From assembly GCA_029204225.1 (NCBI GenBank), contig CM055093.1, positions 24,843,912 to 24,907,911 of the forward strand: 64,000 bases of DNA, read 5' to 3'. The first letter of the stretch is position 1, and the number at the start of each line of letters is the position of its first letter. Below are positions 1 through 11,078 of the stretch, in pieces. Source of the stretch: Diphasiastrum complanatum. Taxonomy: Eukaryota > Streptophyta > Lycopodiopsida > Lycopodiales > Lycopodiaceae. The notes under the pieces are model-generated. The model was not told the DNA's origin. It saw nothing but the letters and a program-made list of their open reading frames with translations, and did not search any database. The translations under genes and the position numbers were made by a program.

Positions 1-1487
1 TCCTCAGCCCCTAACCATTTGCAAGCAATTGAGGCCAGTCTTTCTTTAGGGCCCATGGCCTATAAGTGGTGGTTAAATCTCCAGGAGACTGGGCAGACTC
101 CCCGGTCATGGAAGGCTTTTGAAGAAGCCTTCCAAAGAGAATTCCTACCAGAAAATGAACTTGATAGAGCCTGGGAAGCCTGGGAAAGAACAGTAATGGA
201 CAAGTCCCTAATCCAATATATCTCGCAGTACCGATAAGCAATTTTCAAAATTAAAAATATGGACGATTATCAGAAAATCAGAGGGTTTGTCCGAGGCCTC
301 AAAGATGAATATAAAGTAGAGGTCCACAGAAACTCGCCTACTACCCTTGAGCAAGCTCTCAGATATGCTCAAATCTATGATGATTCAGTGGGTAGGAAGA
401 GGGCGAGACAGCAGCCCCTTTCTGAGCAGCCTCCTTGGAAGGACTTTCAATTCAAAAAGAAATTTTTAAAAAGAAAGAAGAAAGATAAATTTAAAGGTGA
501 AGCTCCTCAGAAACGCCCTTCACTCATACAGCCCTTAAAACCAGAAGATTTTGAGAAAGCCAAACAAGAACGTTTGTGCTTTGTGTGCATGGACAAGGGA
601 CACACAGTCAGACAGTGTCCCAAGGGGCCTTTCACTAAAAAAGATAAAAAAGATAAGAAACAAGTTCATCTTGTTCAGACTGTAAGTTTCCCCAGTGACT
701 CGGCAGCTTCCGAGATCAAAGTGTATCATGAAGATCATGAACATTGTTGCCAGCTGACCTCTGCAATGCTAGCGAGACCCTTTAGCTTTGGGCCGCATGA
801 CCTAGTACGTATGCATGGGAAAGTTGGTAACTAGTCAGTAAGATTATGGTTGATGATGGGGCAACCCATAATTTCATCAACTAGACCCTGGTTAAAAGAC
901 TTAAACTTCCAGAAGTACCTAGTCAACATAGGTACATAGTTTCACTAGCTAAGGGTGAAGATAAGAAGATCTGGAAAACTATGGTAAGTAGCTTAAATCT
1001 TGGTATTCAGGGTACCAAGATGAAATAAACTTTCAGATAATGCACCTGGATCGTACAGATATTGTTCTCGGGAGAGATTGGCTCTACAATTTAGGACCTT
1101 CCCTCATCAGAAATTATCAGGAGAACACCCTCAACTTTTAGCATAAAGGCCGTGAGATCCAGTTGCATGGGGAGCATGATGTTCCCAACAACCCTATGAT
1201 CTGCAGTTCAGAGCTCTGTCAGCTAATCGGAGACGACGACCATTAGGTATTCTTATGTGACTTTCAGTTTATTCTTGAAGTTTCTATTTCTAGTTCTATA
1301 CAGCAGAAAATCAGTAAATTAGAAACTTTATAGTCTAAATTTGAAGATGTTTTTCCTAAAACGACGGGGCTAAATTTTTCAGTAAAATAGACCTCAGATC
1401 GGGATACCATCAAGTCCGTATAAAATCGGATGGTGTCCCGAAAAATACTTTTAGGACTCGTCACGGTCATTATGAGTCTAAGGTGAT
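1..1487 (+). mobile_element. Ty3/gypsy retrotransposon relic (gag, protease, start of RT)
   Basis: The plus strand encodes a retrotransposon gag domain (about 19-580, with one stop near 235), a CCHC zinc knuckle around 577-615 (CFVCMDKGHTVRQC), and a protease-like stretch near 845-885 that reads DDGATHNF where families have DSGATHNF. A GRDWL-type protease end lies near 1070. RT then begins at about 1378 with a [10 protein letters not shown]-like block and stops abruptly near 1487. Several in-frame stops make it non-functional. The order gag-PR-RT and the RT block identify Ty3/gypsy. The left end lies outside the window, so LTRs cannot be judged. At the right end it abuts a copia fragment in opposite orientation. 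Confidence 0.85.
259..834 (+). pseudogene. gypsy gag C-terminal half with zinc knuckle
   Basis: A 191-codon open stretch continues the gag begun upstream of a stop near 235. It has the helical gag core (about residues 1-45), a lysine-rich linker (residues 65-85, many KKK runs), and a CX2CX4HX4C nucleic-acid-binding knuckle near residue 107. In intact relatives this is one polyprotein with protease and RT. Here it is followed by stops, so it is a fragment and not a functional capsid gene. Confidence 0.75.
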
Positions 1488-2595
1488 GCCATCAACCAGC
1501 CTTGCCTTATGCTTTTCGATGCTCCCATCCGATTTGTATTTGGTCCTGTAGACCCACTTACAGCCAATAGGACGCTTCCCTTTTGGTAGCTTCACCAAAT
1601 CCCATGTATCATTCTTGAGAATGGAGTCGTACTCCTCTTGCATAGCATGTTGCCATACCTTCTCATCTGCTGCCTCAACGAATGTATGCGGATCTTGTGA
1701 ATCCAAAATAGTAGTCATAAGTGCATAGTTTGTCTCCTGGTGTTCATGCTGCTGGGGTTGCCTTTGAGACCTCCTAGCCCCTGGATTGCTGCTCTCTCCC
1801 TCATCCAATATCAAACCATCCTGCACAGTTTGCCAATACCACTTGGGAAACTTCTTCCTTGCAATTGGTGATGAAGACGGTGAATAGGACTCAACAGATT
1901 TGCCCCTTTCCTTCCGCTTCCTAGCCTGCTCAGATTCTTCCTCTTGATCACTCATATGATCATCCTGAGGCTCCCCAATATATGGATGTGCAATTCTAGT
2001 CTCATGGGCCTTAGAGATGAAAATGCTCTTCGCGCGTTTCCAGGGTATTGTCACGCCCTTTGGCACAAATTCACTTGTACCATCCTCCATCTCAAGTTCC
2101 TCTATAGGAGGCGTTTGATTTTCTTCAAAGATCACATCTCGACTTATGATCCTCTTCTTGCTAGTAAGATCGTAAAGTCAGTAAGCTTTGCTTTCTTCAC
2201 TGTATCCCAAGAAAATACACTTTGCTGATTTTGCATCCAGCTTCTTCCTATTATCCTTGGGAATATGGGCATAGGCCGTACAACCAAACACTCGCAAAGC
2301 GCCCACCTTGGGCTTGATGCCGCTAAATGCCTCTTCTGGAGTCTTGCCTTCCACAGCTTTTGTTGGACTTCTATTCAACAAAAACACTGCTGTGTGCATT
2401 GCCTCGCCCCAAAAAGAGTTGGGCAACCCCTTTGCCTTGAGCATGCACCTTGCACACTCCACAATAGTTCGGTTCTTTCTCTCTGCTACGCCGTTTTGCT
2501 GAGGGGTATGAGGAGCTGTAAGCTGCCTTTTGATCCGATTGGCCTTGCAAAATTCCACAAATTCTGCCTTAATAAACTCTCCACCACACACTGGG
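1488..2595 (-). mobile_element. Ty1/copia relic (integrase C-terminal half to RT start)
   Basis: Read on the minus strand, 2591-2178 encodes the end of the integrase core, including the PHTPQQNGVAERKN block with the catalytic Glu, and then the VFGCTAYAHIP and CIFLGY motifs. After a frameshift near 2150-2180, the stretch 2135-1488 encodes the integrase-RT linker and the RT entry motif ([26 protein letters not shown]). RT breaks off at the junction with the plus-strand gypsy fragment near 1487. No gag, no RT catalytic core and no LTR are present. It is clearly copia by gene order, as integrase precedes RT. Confidence 0.85.
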
Positions 2596-2599
2596 CTAG

Positions 2600-3244
2600 G
2601 AGGGGCTTACTCTATATCAGGGAGTAGGCAAGGATGGGTGGATCAGTTAGTGTTTGCCCTACTGTGGTGTTAGGACTTATTACAACAACCATCACAAACA
2701 TGTCTCTCCAAGGTTGTGAAACCAAAAGGCCAGTGTGTGGAATGAACCTCCTAACCATAAGCACCCCTCTAAAAGTACTACTTGCTATTCGTGTCACCTG
2801 GCACGTCATCCAATTGTGCGTGATCCATCCACCTGGCATGCATGTCACCTATGACCTGGTGATACTGAGTGACTCATAGGGTACCACCCCCATGAGCCTT
2901 TTGTTCGAAAACCCTAAACAATTAAAAAACATATATTTGGGATCGAACCGATTCACAATTTGAACCCGGCATGACCGATTTGAATCGGTTCGAAGCAGTC
3001 GAATTTTCTAGAACTACGCCTTATTGTATCGTAGAAAAAAAATTTGCGTATCAATGTTGTCTAGGAACTAGTACCCAATATAATAAAGGAGACATAATCT
3101 TCAACCCTACAAAGTCCAACAACAAAGTCTTCGATCGTCAGCTTCATCATCCACAACATGTACAAAATGTTACATCCCTACCATGTCATCAAAGCCCTAG
3201 AGTAGGTGACCCAATCCTGACATAATTTTGATATCACCGTCAAA
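2600..3244. other. no gene recognised
   Basis: Open frames here are short and carry no recognisable domain. A stretch at about 3080-3190 is a diverged copy of a sequence that recurs near 4640-4740 and 5258-5365 (phrases such as AAAGTC...CATCAACTT), so it probably belongs to an old repeat family. Confidence 0.4.
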
Positions 3245-3990
3245 CCTGATTTGAGGCAAAGGCTGGAACCATATTGAACTTGCCTTTCTTGTAGCTAAAT
3301 CAAAGACATAGCTCTGCACATATTCTAACCAGCTTCTCTAATTACAAGAAAGAATGGCTCGTGTTAAAAAGCACTTGAATGTTAAATAAAGCGTCTCCAC
3401 TCGAAATCAACTACCATTTTAATAATAATGCCACTTCTTGATAACATAAATGCTTGCTAACATCTCCTTCTTATGGATGCTATACATCTCCTTATCATGT
3501 AGCTTGTTGCTTTTGTAGGCTATCACTGCTTGATCGTGTTTAAGCACAACACCAAAACATCTTCCACAAGCGTCACCTTCTCTTGTGAAGATTTTGCAAA
3601 CATCTAGACATTTGACGATAAAGCAAAAATGAGAGCTTCCCTTAGATTGTCATTGTCGTCTTAAGCTCTCTGTTCCCACCCAAAAGCATGTCTTTCCGCA
3701 AATCAGTCAATGTTGCTGCTCTCTTCACAAAATGCCTAATGAGTTTTTCATACAACAAAGCTAAGCTTGGCTAGTACATATAAGTGTATCCCATATTTTA
3801 TTACCTTCACCTTGTTAGAATCCAATTGAATACCTTTCGAGCTAATCATATGGCCTCAACACTCACCTTCTTCAACCATGAATATGCACTTCAACATCTT
3901 AGCAAAGAGTTGAAATTTCTCAAAATACTCAACAACTGCAGAAGAGTCAACATGTTGAAGATTCTCTCCTTCAATTTACTATAGATAAAA
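3245..3990 (-). pseudogene. Ty3/gypsy RT-RNase H relic
   Basis: Read from 3990 down to 3245 on the minus strand, and allowing frameshifts, the order matches a gypsy pol. First comes the RT thumb (GHMISSKGIQLDSNKVKVI), then the connection (KLIRHFVKRAATLTDL), then RNase H (FGVVLKHDQAVIAYKSNKL, IHKKEMLA), then the YKKGK motif that precedes integrase. Stops and indels are numerous, so this is an old dead copy. The RT N-terminal part of the same orientation appears at 5640-5960, and the two pieces may once have been contiguous. Confidence 0.7.
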
Positions 3991-4050
3991 AAATGTCTGA
4001 GGAACCACAACAAACTTGAAAAGATAAGTTTGCACAATCTTATTCATTGA

Positions 4051-4140
4051 ATGTTGGAGTGTTGTTAGTGCATTGATTAAATGTTGGAATGTTGTTAGTG
4101 CATTAATTATATATCGGAATGTTGTTAGTGCATTAACGAG
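4051..4140. repeat. 30-bp tandem repeat, three units
   Basis: Three consecutive 30-bp units start at 4051, 4081 and 4111. They share the core GAATGTTGTTAGTGCATTAA with a few substitutions. The period is a multiple of three, so on the minus strand the repeat reads as a ten-residue repeat (INALTTFQHL-like) in a short open frame at 4215-3979. I see no sign that this frame is a gene. Confidence 0.9.
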
Positions 4141-4609
4141 GCTGAAGAGTATCACTATAACTTTATACAAGCCTTTGTTCATCAAATTTCTTGCTGATGA
4201 TCTAATGATAATCAAACCTTATGTTGATATTCAAGAAAATTTGATTTCCTTATAAGCCAATTAAAAGATTGACTATTGTGGGAATTGAGAATTAGCCTTT
4301 TGATAGTCCTTATATATGGACAATAGTTGCATTGGTGAACCGCGCAAATCACGGTTTGAATCGTCGTTCGAACTGCGATTCGCAGTTTTTGTTAGGGTTT
4401 TGAGAATTGTTTTGTATTTATGTAGATTGCCAGTAGTTTCAAGTACAATATGGTCCATTTCAGGATATCTATGCTAAAACAATGTGCCAAAAACCAACTC
4501 AAAAGAAAAGAAAAACAATTCTCTGCAATTGAACAGCAATTCTATGTTAAAAATCAAGATTCGCAAATTGCTATAGCCTAAGAATCATGATTCTCTACAA
4601 CTATGATAT

Positions 4610-5610
4610 TATGGACATTATGTCTAAAATATTACCCGACATAAAGAAGAAGACTGCATGCAATCTTCAAACCCATGAAGTCCAACTAAGTCTCAAACCA
4701 TCAACTTTGTCGTGCATAGTGTGAACCAAAGGCTATGACATCCTTGCTCACATGTACAAACATACATCCACTTCAATTTTCATAGAATCAAAAGATTAGC
4801 AATTTCCATCAACTCCGAAGGTGAAGGGCAAGCTTGGTCATAATGAAACCTCACACTAAAGAGCAAAGCCAATCAAATGGTATCCCTACTTCCTTATGCA
4901 AAAAGAAAAAAAAATTGCATTTCATCACTTCAACTTGCTTAGAATCTAACGAAATAGCATAGTTCGCGGGTAAATGCGAAGGGTAAATTTAGTCACGTTG
5001 AAGGCTAGCACTAAAGAGCAAAGAATCAAAAGAAGTCCCTACTTCCTCATGGAAAAATAAGATGAATTTGCATTTTATCACTTCAACTCAAAACCTAACC
5101 AAATAGCATAGTTGGTGGGCAAAATGCACTAATAAATAAAGAAAGAATTAGCACAAACCAAATTGTTATAACTTCGATGAAGATCTCAGATAAGAACTGC
5201 ATTTCCATTAATACAATCGGAAAATATATCCATGCTATGTGTAGGATAATACTCGACGTAAGAGAGGAGATGTACAATCTTTAACCCCATGGAGTCCACC
5301 CACAAAGTCTTAGACCATCAACTTCATAATACACAGATAGAATGGACCAAATGCCAGAATGTCACTACTTATGTCTTCAACATGCAAGAGGAGGTGCAGG
5401 TCACATGCACAAACATATGTTTGCAATAACTTTCATATATTGTACATAACCCACCATAAAAAGAGTCTCTCACTTCTCCAAATGTTAAGCTCAATCATGA
5501 TGAAGCCTAGAACTAAAGAACAAACTAATCAAAGAAGTCCCTACTTCCTCATGGAAAAATAAGAAAAATTTGCATTTCATCACTTTAAAGTTTAAAGTTC
5601 TTAAAACCTA
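4610..5610. repeat. diverged direct repeat pair of about 380 bp
   Basis: The stretch 4610-4990 and the stretch 5228-5610 share many phrases in the same order. These include a block with GAAGTCCAAC or GAGTCCACCC before AAGTCT, CACATGYACAAACATA, and a TCCCTACTTCCT block followed by TTTGCATTTCATCACTT. A further copy of the last block lies at about 5030-5090, and a partial copy of the first block at 3080-3190. The offset between the two main copies is about 620 bp. I cannot assign it to a known transposon; it looks like an old non-coding repeat. Confidence 0.6.
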
Positions 5611-5639
5611 ACCAGATATTGTAGTTGCCTTTTCCAGAC

Positions 5640-5960
5640 CCCTATAGTCATTACACATCTTGGGGTGGGTTCCATCTATTTTCTCAACTAGCAAAACTTG
5701 ACTAAGTATTGACTCTTGAGTGATCGAATTATGATGCAAAAGCTCTTGTAAGGCCACTTCTTTTTTTCTCACCTTGGACAGCCTACATTAAGCTTCACTT
5801 ATTGGGTAACCTTAGGGTGCTTTCTTGTAGTAGACAAGGTCAGCTTCCCTCTAAAGTGGAAACTTGTCAAAAAAAACCACATCCACAAATTCTGCCAGCA
5901 ATGCCTACGTATCTCGGTCTATCAACTACAACTTAATTGGTCTCCATTTGTCCACACTGA
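5640..5960 (-). pseudogene. Ty3/gypsy RT N-terminal relic
   Basis: On the minus strand, with frameshifts, the sequence reads like the start of a gypsy RT: a LLHHNSITQES block, then QVLLVEKIDG and CNDYR, which correspond to the usual LLxKGxIxPS, PVLxVKKKDG and CxDYR motifs. A further upstream piece resembles the DVF..LP region. It is heavily mutated, and identification rests on these motifs alone. Confidence 0.55.
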
Positions 5961-6199
5961 ATTTCACTTTCAAGCATAAAATGCTATTGATTTCCTGAGT
6001 TCCTTCCTCAACTCCCTTGATGATATCAAATATAGCCTGTTAAACACAATTCCTCTAAGAGTCCACCAATTCCCATTGTGTTTAAGTTTCGTATTGCATT
6101 TTACCTTGGCCGCTTCTTCTTTTTCTATCTTAGAGACATTAAATAGTGCTTCCAATAGTACTAGATTCATATTCATCCATAACAGAAGTGCATTCGACT

Positions 6200-7000
6200 T
6201 CCATAGTTTTAACTTTTAACCAGAACATCAAATCTAGTAGCTTCATTGACAATTAGATTCTTGGAATTTCCAACTTTAGAAATGGCATCCAAAAGAAAGA
6301 GAGAAATTTGTAGACATGCATGAGATTTAGGGTTCACATCAAGTCTATAAAGTCCACGCTCTTTAACACCTATAGCTATAAGCTTCTTTCCCTTCTTCAT
6401 GCATTTGTTGAAAAAATGCACATCAAAATTTGAAGAAGTGTAGTATTCACAAAAAGTAGACTTTGAGAAATTTAAGGAGCATTTAGTACTTTTTTAATGG
6501 CCTTGGGTTGATGATAAGTGTTAATCACAACAGATCCAACACCCTTCACTTGAATTTTAGTTCCATCACCCAAACAAATTTGCCTTTCAACATTATTAAC
6601 ATTAACTTCTTGAAAAGTAGAAAATTGAGCTTAGATTGACATTACCACGGAACTCCTCTTCAACAAAGTTACCAAATTCCAACAATTGCAGCTTACCCTT
6701 TTTTATATCTAACTTACAATTGTAGCAAAATTTGGCCCCAATGGCCTTCTTTACCACAATAGTTGCATGCACCATGCTTTTTGCTTTATTGCCATCAGTT
6801 TGTCCTTAACATCACCGTCGTGACTTTCATTAGGAAAAGTAATCTTCTTCCTTTGTGATTTCTTCTTGCCTTCACTAATTAGCAAGAAATGCATGACGAG
6901 ATGACATTTTAGATAGAACCTTTTTAAAAATGGAGTGGGGAATGACAGAAAGCTTGCATGGTTGAATGGCTTCTGACCATCACTGGGCAGCAACCATAAG
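6200..7000 (-). pseudogene. Ty1/copia gag-protease-pre-integrase relic
   Basis: Read on the minus strand, this has a basic gag tail (about 6990-6760) and a CX2CX4H zinc-knuckle start near 6745 (CNYCGKEGH), broken by a frameshift before the last Cys. A protease-like LGDGTKIQVKGVGSV block follows near 6560. A pre-integrase segment (KKLIAIGVKERGLYRLDV) lies at 6421-6209. This order fits Ty1/copia. The copy is old, with stops in every segment, and no integrase or RT of the same element was found to its left. Confidence 0.55.
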
Positions 7001-8286
7001 TGATCTTCTGAGGGGCAAGAACTAGCATTCTAACAATAGAAGAAAATTGAAGCAAAACGACCTTCTGATGAGTAAGAAAATGTCAAAACTATGCCTTCAA
7101 GTCATTCCATAACATGTATGTATAATCTTGTAGTTCCCGCATGATTTTCTAACACAGTTGTTATGGATGTATCCAGGTGAACCCAAGGACTTAAACAAAA
7201 CAAAAAATGTACATCTATATATGCCTTTTTGGGCAATGTTGTCATTTTGTGTACCTTCAAACTTCAAAGAGATCAAAGTCACATATGAAGAATAAAAGTA
7301 AGCAAATTAATCATGGACTCAAAAATATACAAAGTATGCGACGACAATCGTCACTATTTGCCACTACGTTATGAGCCTTATGTACAAGTAATAACAACTT
7401 GCTCACGACCACAGCCCCACACACCACCTGACTCATCTTCACCCTCAATTGATTTTTGAGCTCACAGATTCTCTTGAGGTGCTCAGCTTTAGGTTCAACA
7501 TTTATCTTAAAGGCTTGACTCGACACCCGATACAGCTAAAGTTCGATCTGTTTCAACTCGAACACCATCATGACAATCTTCTTAACGAGACACCCTTTGA
7601 CAGGATACCAGCCGTAAATCTACTATATGAAAAGATATATGATTGAAGTTCTATTCGGCCTTAACACAGATTATGACTATTACATCTGCCTCTATTAAGT
7701 ACCATCTGTTGAGCTCCTAGTGTCCCATGGTTATAGCACTACTACAATTGGATCATTATCTTGCTTAACTATATCGAGTCACTGACAAGAAATGCCATTC
7801 TAAAATGACAAGGAGGTCTTCAATAGAGTTTCTCAAAGAGCAGACTTCACCTACTATTAAAGTGTGTTATCCACAATGAGCAATGAGTTGCAGCTCACTT
7901 GAAGGCCTTTGTACACGGTCAAAAATTCAATGTATAATTTCTCGTTAAAATAATTGCTTTGCAACGTCCCTTCATCATCCCATCATACATGTGGTCATTA
8001 TGGCATCCTCAGAACCTTTCTCATCCAACTTCCTACGAACTATTGTAAAACACATTTAACATCTCGGACTATTTTGAGAGGCCAAGCTTGCAACTAGTTG
8101 TGTCAGATACTGTTCTCAAACAATAGCTTGAGAAATAGTTCGTCAACTAAGAAGTTAAAGCAAAAGTTCCGAACACCAACATAATTATAAAGATTTCACT
8201 GGACAAACACGAGCAAATATTAGATTGAACTTCTGTTAGAGCAAACAAAGTCGTGTAGAAGTACCAATGACATTCATTTTGCAAAC
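7000..8286. other. no gene recognised (3' side of ARABIDILLO exon 4)
   Basis: I looked here on the minus strand for the next armadillo-repeat exon of the ARABIDILLO-like gene, which in the family begins with an AARALANLAAHG-type motif, and found none. Open frames are short and unlike any family I know. If the gene is intact, this is the start of its fourth intron. Confidence 0.5.
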
Positions 8287-8418
8287 CTGTTCTTGGACAC
8301 CCTCATGCTTGCAGAAGCGAGCCAATCTAACAAGCGCATGGACACCCCCCGCTGTGGCTACGTTCATACTACACTTGTCATCAGCTGCCAGATTTGCCAA
8401 AGCACCCGCTGCCCGCTC
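8287..8418 (-). CDS. ARABIDILLO: ARABIDILLO-like protein, exon 4 (armadillo repeats)
   Basis: 132 bp, phase 0 at both ends. It encodes 44 residues of armadillo repeat (ERAAGALANLAADDKCSM near the start, GVQEQ at the end), almost the family consensus. The acceptor is TTTAAG before GAGCGG, and the donor is CAG followed by GTTTGC. In the family the next exon should continue directly with another repeat, but no such sequence was found down to position 1. This is therefore either the last surviving exon of a truncated gene or the exon before an intron of more than 8.2 kb. Confidence 0.85.
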
Positions 8419-9000
8419 CTTAAATCCAGATTGGAAAGATTAGTTAACGAACACCTCACAAGAAAATCATCAATCTACAGCAAAGGAGTCAGCCAGTCCA
8501 GATTGCATGCAGACAATAGAAATAAACTACACTTAGCAGTAAAAGAATCCTGAATTTGTTTTCCTCGTGTGTATTCCAAAAGTCCACTATCACAAGCATG
8601 GCACACTATAATGGGGTATCCAAAAGGTGAGAAATTAAATTTAGACATAAACAAACCAAAAAACAAGATGGACAGAGAGGCTTAAGCACTATGTGTGCGA
8701 TCAGACAACGATGACTGCAAACATGAGATGGATGCATCTGCATAGACATCATCAAAACGCACTAGTAGGCTGATGAAAGCCCAATGAACCATAAGAGGAC
8801 TTGATGATAGATTTGAAGAGACAGTGCAGACAAGGCAATTACAGAGATATAGATACATATTACAAACACCAGTATATGTCTATACACTAACAGCACAGAA
8901 AGCTGTACCCATAAATTGAGTATATAGCTGTCAAGAATCAAGATCCAAATTTAAGGATACTAGAATACTCATAGTTCAGCGTACAACTCTATGCAATTAC

Positions 9001-9081
9001 CAGAACACCTTCACCACCAGATGGCCACTTCAAGGCTAAATCCACCAAAGCTTGAATTGCACCAGACTCTGCTATAGCACC
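9001..9081 (-). CDS. ARABIDILLO: ARABIDILLO-like protein, exon 3 (armadillo repeat)
   Basis: 81 bp, phase 0 at both ends. It encodes 27 residues (GAIAESGAIQALVDLALKW and then a GGEGVL end) that fit between exons 2 and 4 in the family alignment. The acceptor is TTTTGTAG before GGTGCT, and the donor is CTG followed by GTAATT. It is too short to stand out as an open frame, and was recognised because it joins NLSVGEEHK of exon 2 to ERAAGALANL of exon 4 as in other ARABIDILLO proteins. Confidence 0.88.
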
Positions 9082-9255
9082 CTACAAAATGAATAGCATG
9101 AGCAGACTATGTCAACATGGCATTGCTCACAGTATAGCATATCTTTCAAGTACCTAAAAATGTCTTATTTTACATCGAAATTGTCTTGAAGTTTCATTGG
9201 CAGGTCATTGAAAAGATTTTACTATCAATCATATAATGTCTAGTAAATTCCCCAC

Positions 9256-9414
9256 CTTATGTTCTTCTCCAACTGAGAGATTCCACAAGCCCCCAGCAGC
9301 TTCTTCTGCAACCCAACGATTTGGAGACCTTGCTAGGGCAGCTAAAATGCTGATGCCACCCTCCATTGCCACTGCTTTTGCAACTTCTGCATTAACTGAG
9401 AGATTGGCAATGGC
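9256..9414 (-). CDS. ARABIDILLO: ARABIDILLO-like protein, exon 2 (armadillo repeats)
   Basis: 159 bp, phase 0, 53 residues beginning AIANLSVNAEVAKAVA and ending LWNLSVGEEHK. The acceptor is TTTTGAGTAG before GCCATT, and the donor is AAG followed by GTGGGG. It directly continues the ...SEAAK end of exon 1 with the helical armadillo signature NLSV...AEVA..GGI..L..L. Introns 1, 2 and 3 are short (257, 174 and 582 bp). Confidence 0.92.
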
Positions 9415-9671
9415 CTACTCAAAAGGAAAATAATCAGCTCATGAATACATTTCTGCCTGACATATTCCCAGTAACAAGAGATTAAGAAACTAGCACCAAA
9501 GAAATAAGAAGAAACCACTAAATCTGATCAAATTGAAGTAATAACAAAGAGATCCCTGAAGAGAAAAGAAACAAATGGCTTTCACTGGATAAAAAGGAAC
9601 AACATAAGCAACCAAACATGTAGTGTCGACTGGACAGAGCCTACAGAGCAACTACAACTGCAAGAACATAC

Positions 9672-11078
9672 TTTAGCTGCTTCTGATTGTACACCCTCAC
9701 GGCAAGACTTGGCCAGATTTAACAGCAATCTAATACCACCACCATGCATGACAGCCTCAGCTCTAGCAGAATCCACGGTGGCATTCTCATCGTCAACAAC
9801 CACAAACGTTGCCAAGGCAGTTGCACTTCTCTCTTGCACATCGTCTTGCTTACTTTTGACAAGGCTCAGCATAGCTGCTGTACCTTGTTTCAGCCAAAAA
9901 CTGTCCAAACCTAGAGTGTTTGTCTCTGCGATTCGAAGCAAGGCATGTGAAAGAACCCATTCTGTCCATCCTGTGAGATCTACATAAGTATCCTCTTGAA
10001 CACTTTTCCCCTCCCTCCATTCCAATAATGCATTCATTCCTAAGCCAACTGGTAATAGGCAGGACCAGGAGGAAATAGATGCCAATCCTTTGATAAGATC
10101 AGTAAATCTGGCCAGTAGAACTTTATCTTTGGAATGGTAAACCACAGAGTCACTCCCATCTTCAAGAATTGGGCAATTTAGGGCACAAAGGATCCTTAGT
10201 GTGGAGGTAGTGAGCAACGACGTGACAGCGTTGGGAGTTATCTCAGTCCGAGACACATCCAGAGCTACCAAATTGGGCATTTTTCTCCACAAGTGAGCAG
10301 CAGAACTCCACACGATATTCCTTGATCCTGCGACTGAAAGGAACCTCAGCGAAGTTGCAGCTGACAGTGCAACCTCATCCACCACAGCACAATCAATCAG
10401 ACCAAGCTCTGTCAGATTAGGACAGTACCTAACCAGAGCTAGGATTCCGTCGCTGTCGACATCACGAACACCGGAGAGCCGAAGGCATCTCAAATTTGAA
10501 CAACAAATAGCCACCATTTTGATCGCTTCACTCGTAACCTTCTCACAGTCAGGTCCCAGCTGCAGAGTATCCAAAGCCTCATGCCGCGCCGCAAGCATTG
10601 TGAGACCTGCATCTGTCAAATCCCTGCAGCCGTCGCCACTCAGATCTTTCAATTCTCTTGCCTTAAGACTGACAATGACATTAGCTGCCGCCGCGCCTCT
10701 GAACTTCAGCCGCTGCAGCTTTTTGCATCTTCCTGCCAAAGATGATGCCATATCCCAATCCAGCGAGTGGGCGCGAAGGTCCAAGGAGTTCCACAAAGAA
10801 GTCGAGTAAGCCAGGCAGCGCCATGTCCTGCACACGGATGCCACACTAGCCCTATCACGATAATTCAGCAGAGAAAAGAGCCCCACCAAGGTGTCATCTG
10901 GAAGGCATGTCCAATCCACTTCATGCTTGCATTCATAATAGATAACTTCCTCTTCTTCTTCGTGGCTAGCATACTCGGATATTGACTTGTCCAATGAAGG
11001 AAAAACGGCTGTGATATTTCTGGCTGTTGCGCACTCCTTTGTAGCCTGCACACCTTTTCTTCTCACCCTGCGGATCAT
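9672..11078 (-). CDS. ARABIDILLO: ARABIDILLO-like F-box/LRR/armadillo protein, exon 1
   Basis: Exon 1 carries 469 codons. The ATG at 11078 opens with a basic MIRRVRRK, matching the nuclear-localisation start of ARABIDILLO proteins, so I chose it. Residues 54-100 form the F-box (VDWTCLPDDTLVGLFSLLNY, then RDRASVASVCRTW). Residues about 115-310 are leucine-rich repeats, and armadillo repeats start near residue 395 (FWLKQGTAAML, QERSATALATFVVVDDENA). The donor is AAA followed by GTATG. In Arabidopsis, ARABIDILLO-1/2 are nuclear F-box/armadillo proteins that promote lateral-root branching, and moss homologues affect spore germination. They are presumed SCF ubiquitin-ligase substrate receptors related to beta-catenin only through the armadillo fold. 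Compared with the family, the acidic insert EEEEE near residue 40 and the spacer before the F-box are longer. With exons 2-4 the window gives 593 of the roughly 920 residues usual for the family. Whether the gene is intact depends on sequence left of the window. Confidence 0.93.

Noticed and set aside
2612-2879. Opposing open frames beside the copia relic
   Set aside because: Both strands are open over the same stretch and neither translation resembles a known domain.
9709-10985. Plus-strand open frames within the ARABIDILLO-like exon
   Set aside because: They are antisense shadows of the minus-strand exon and carry no domain.
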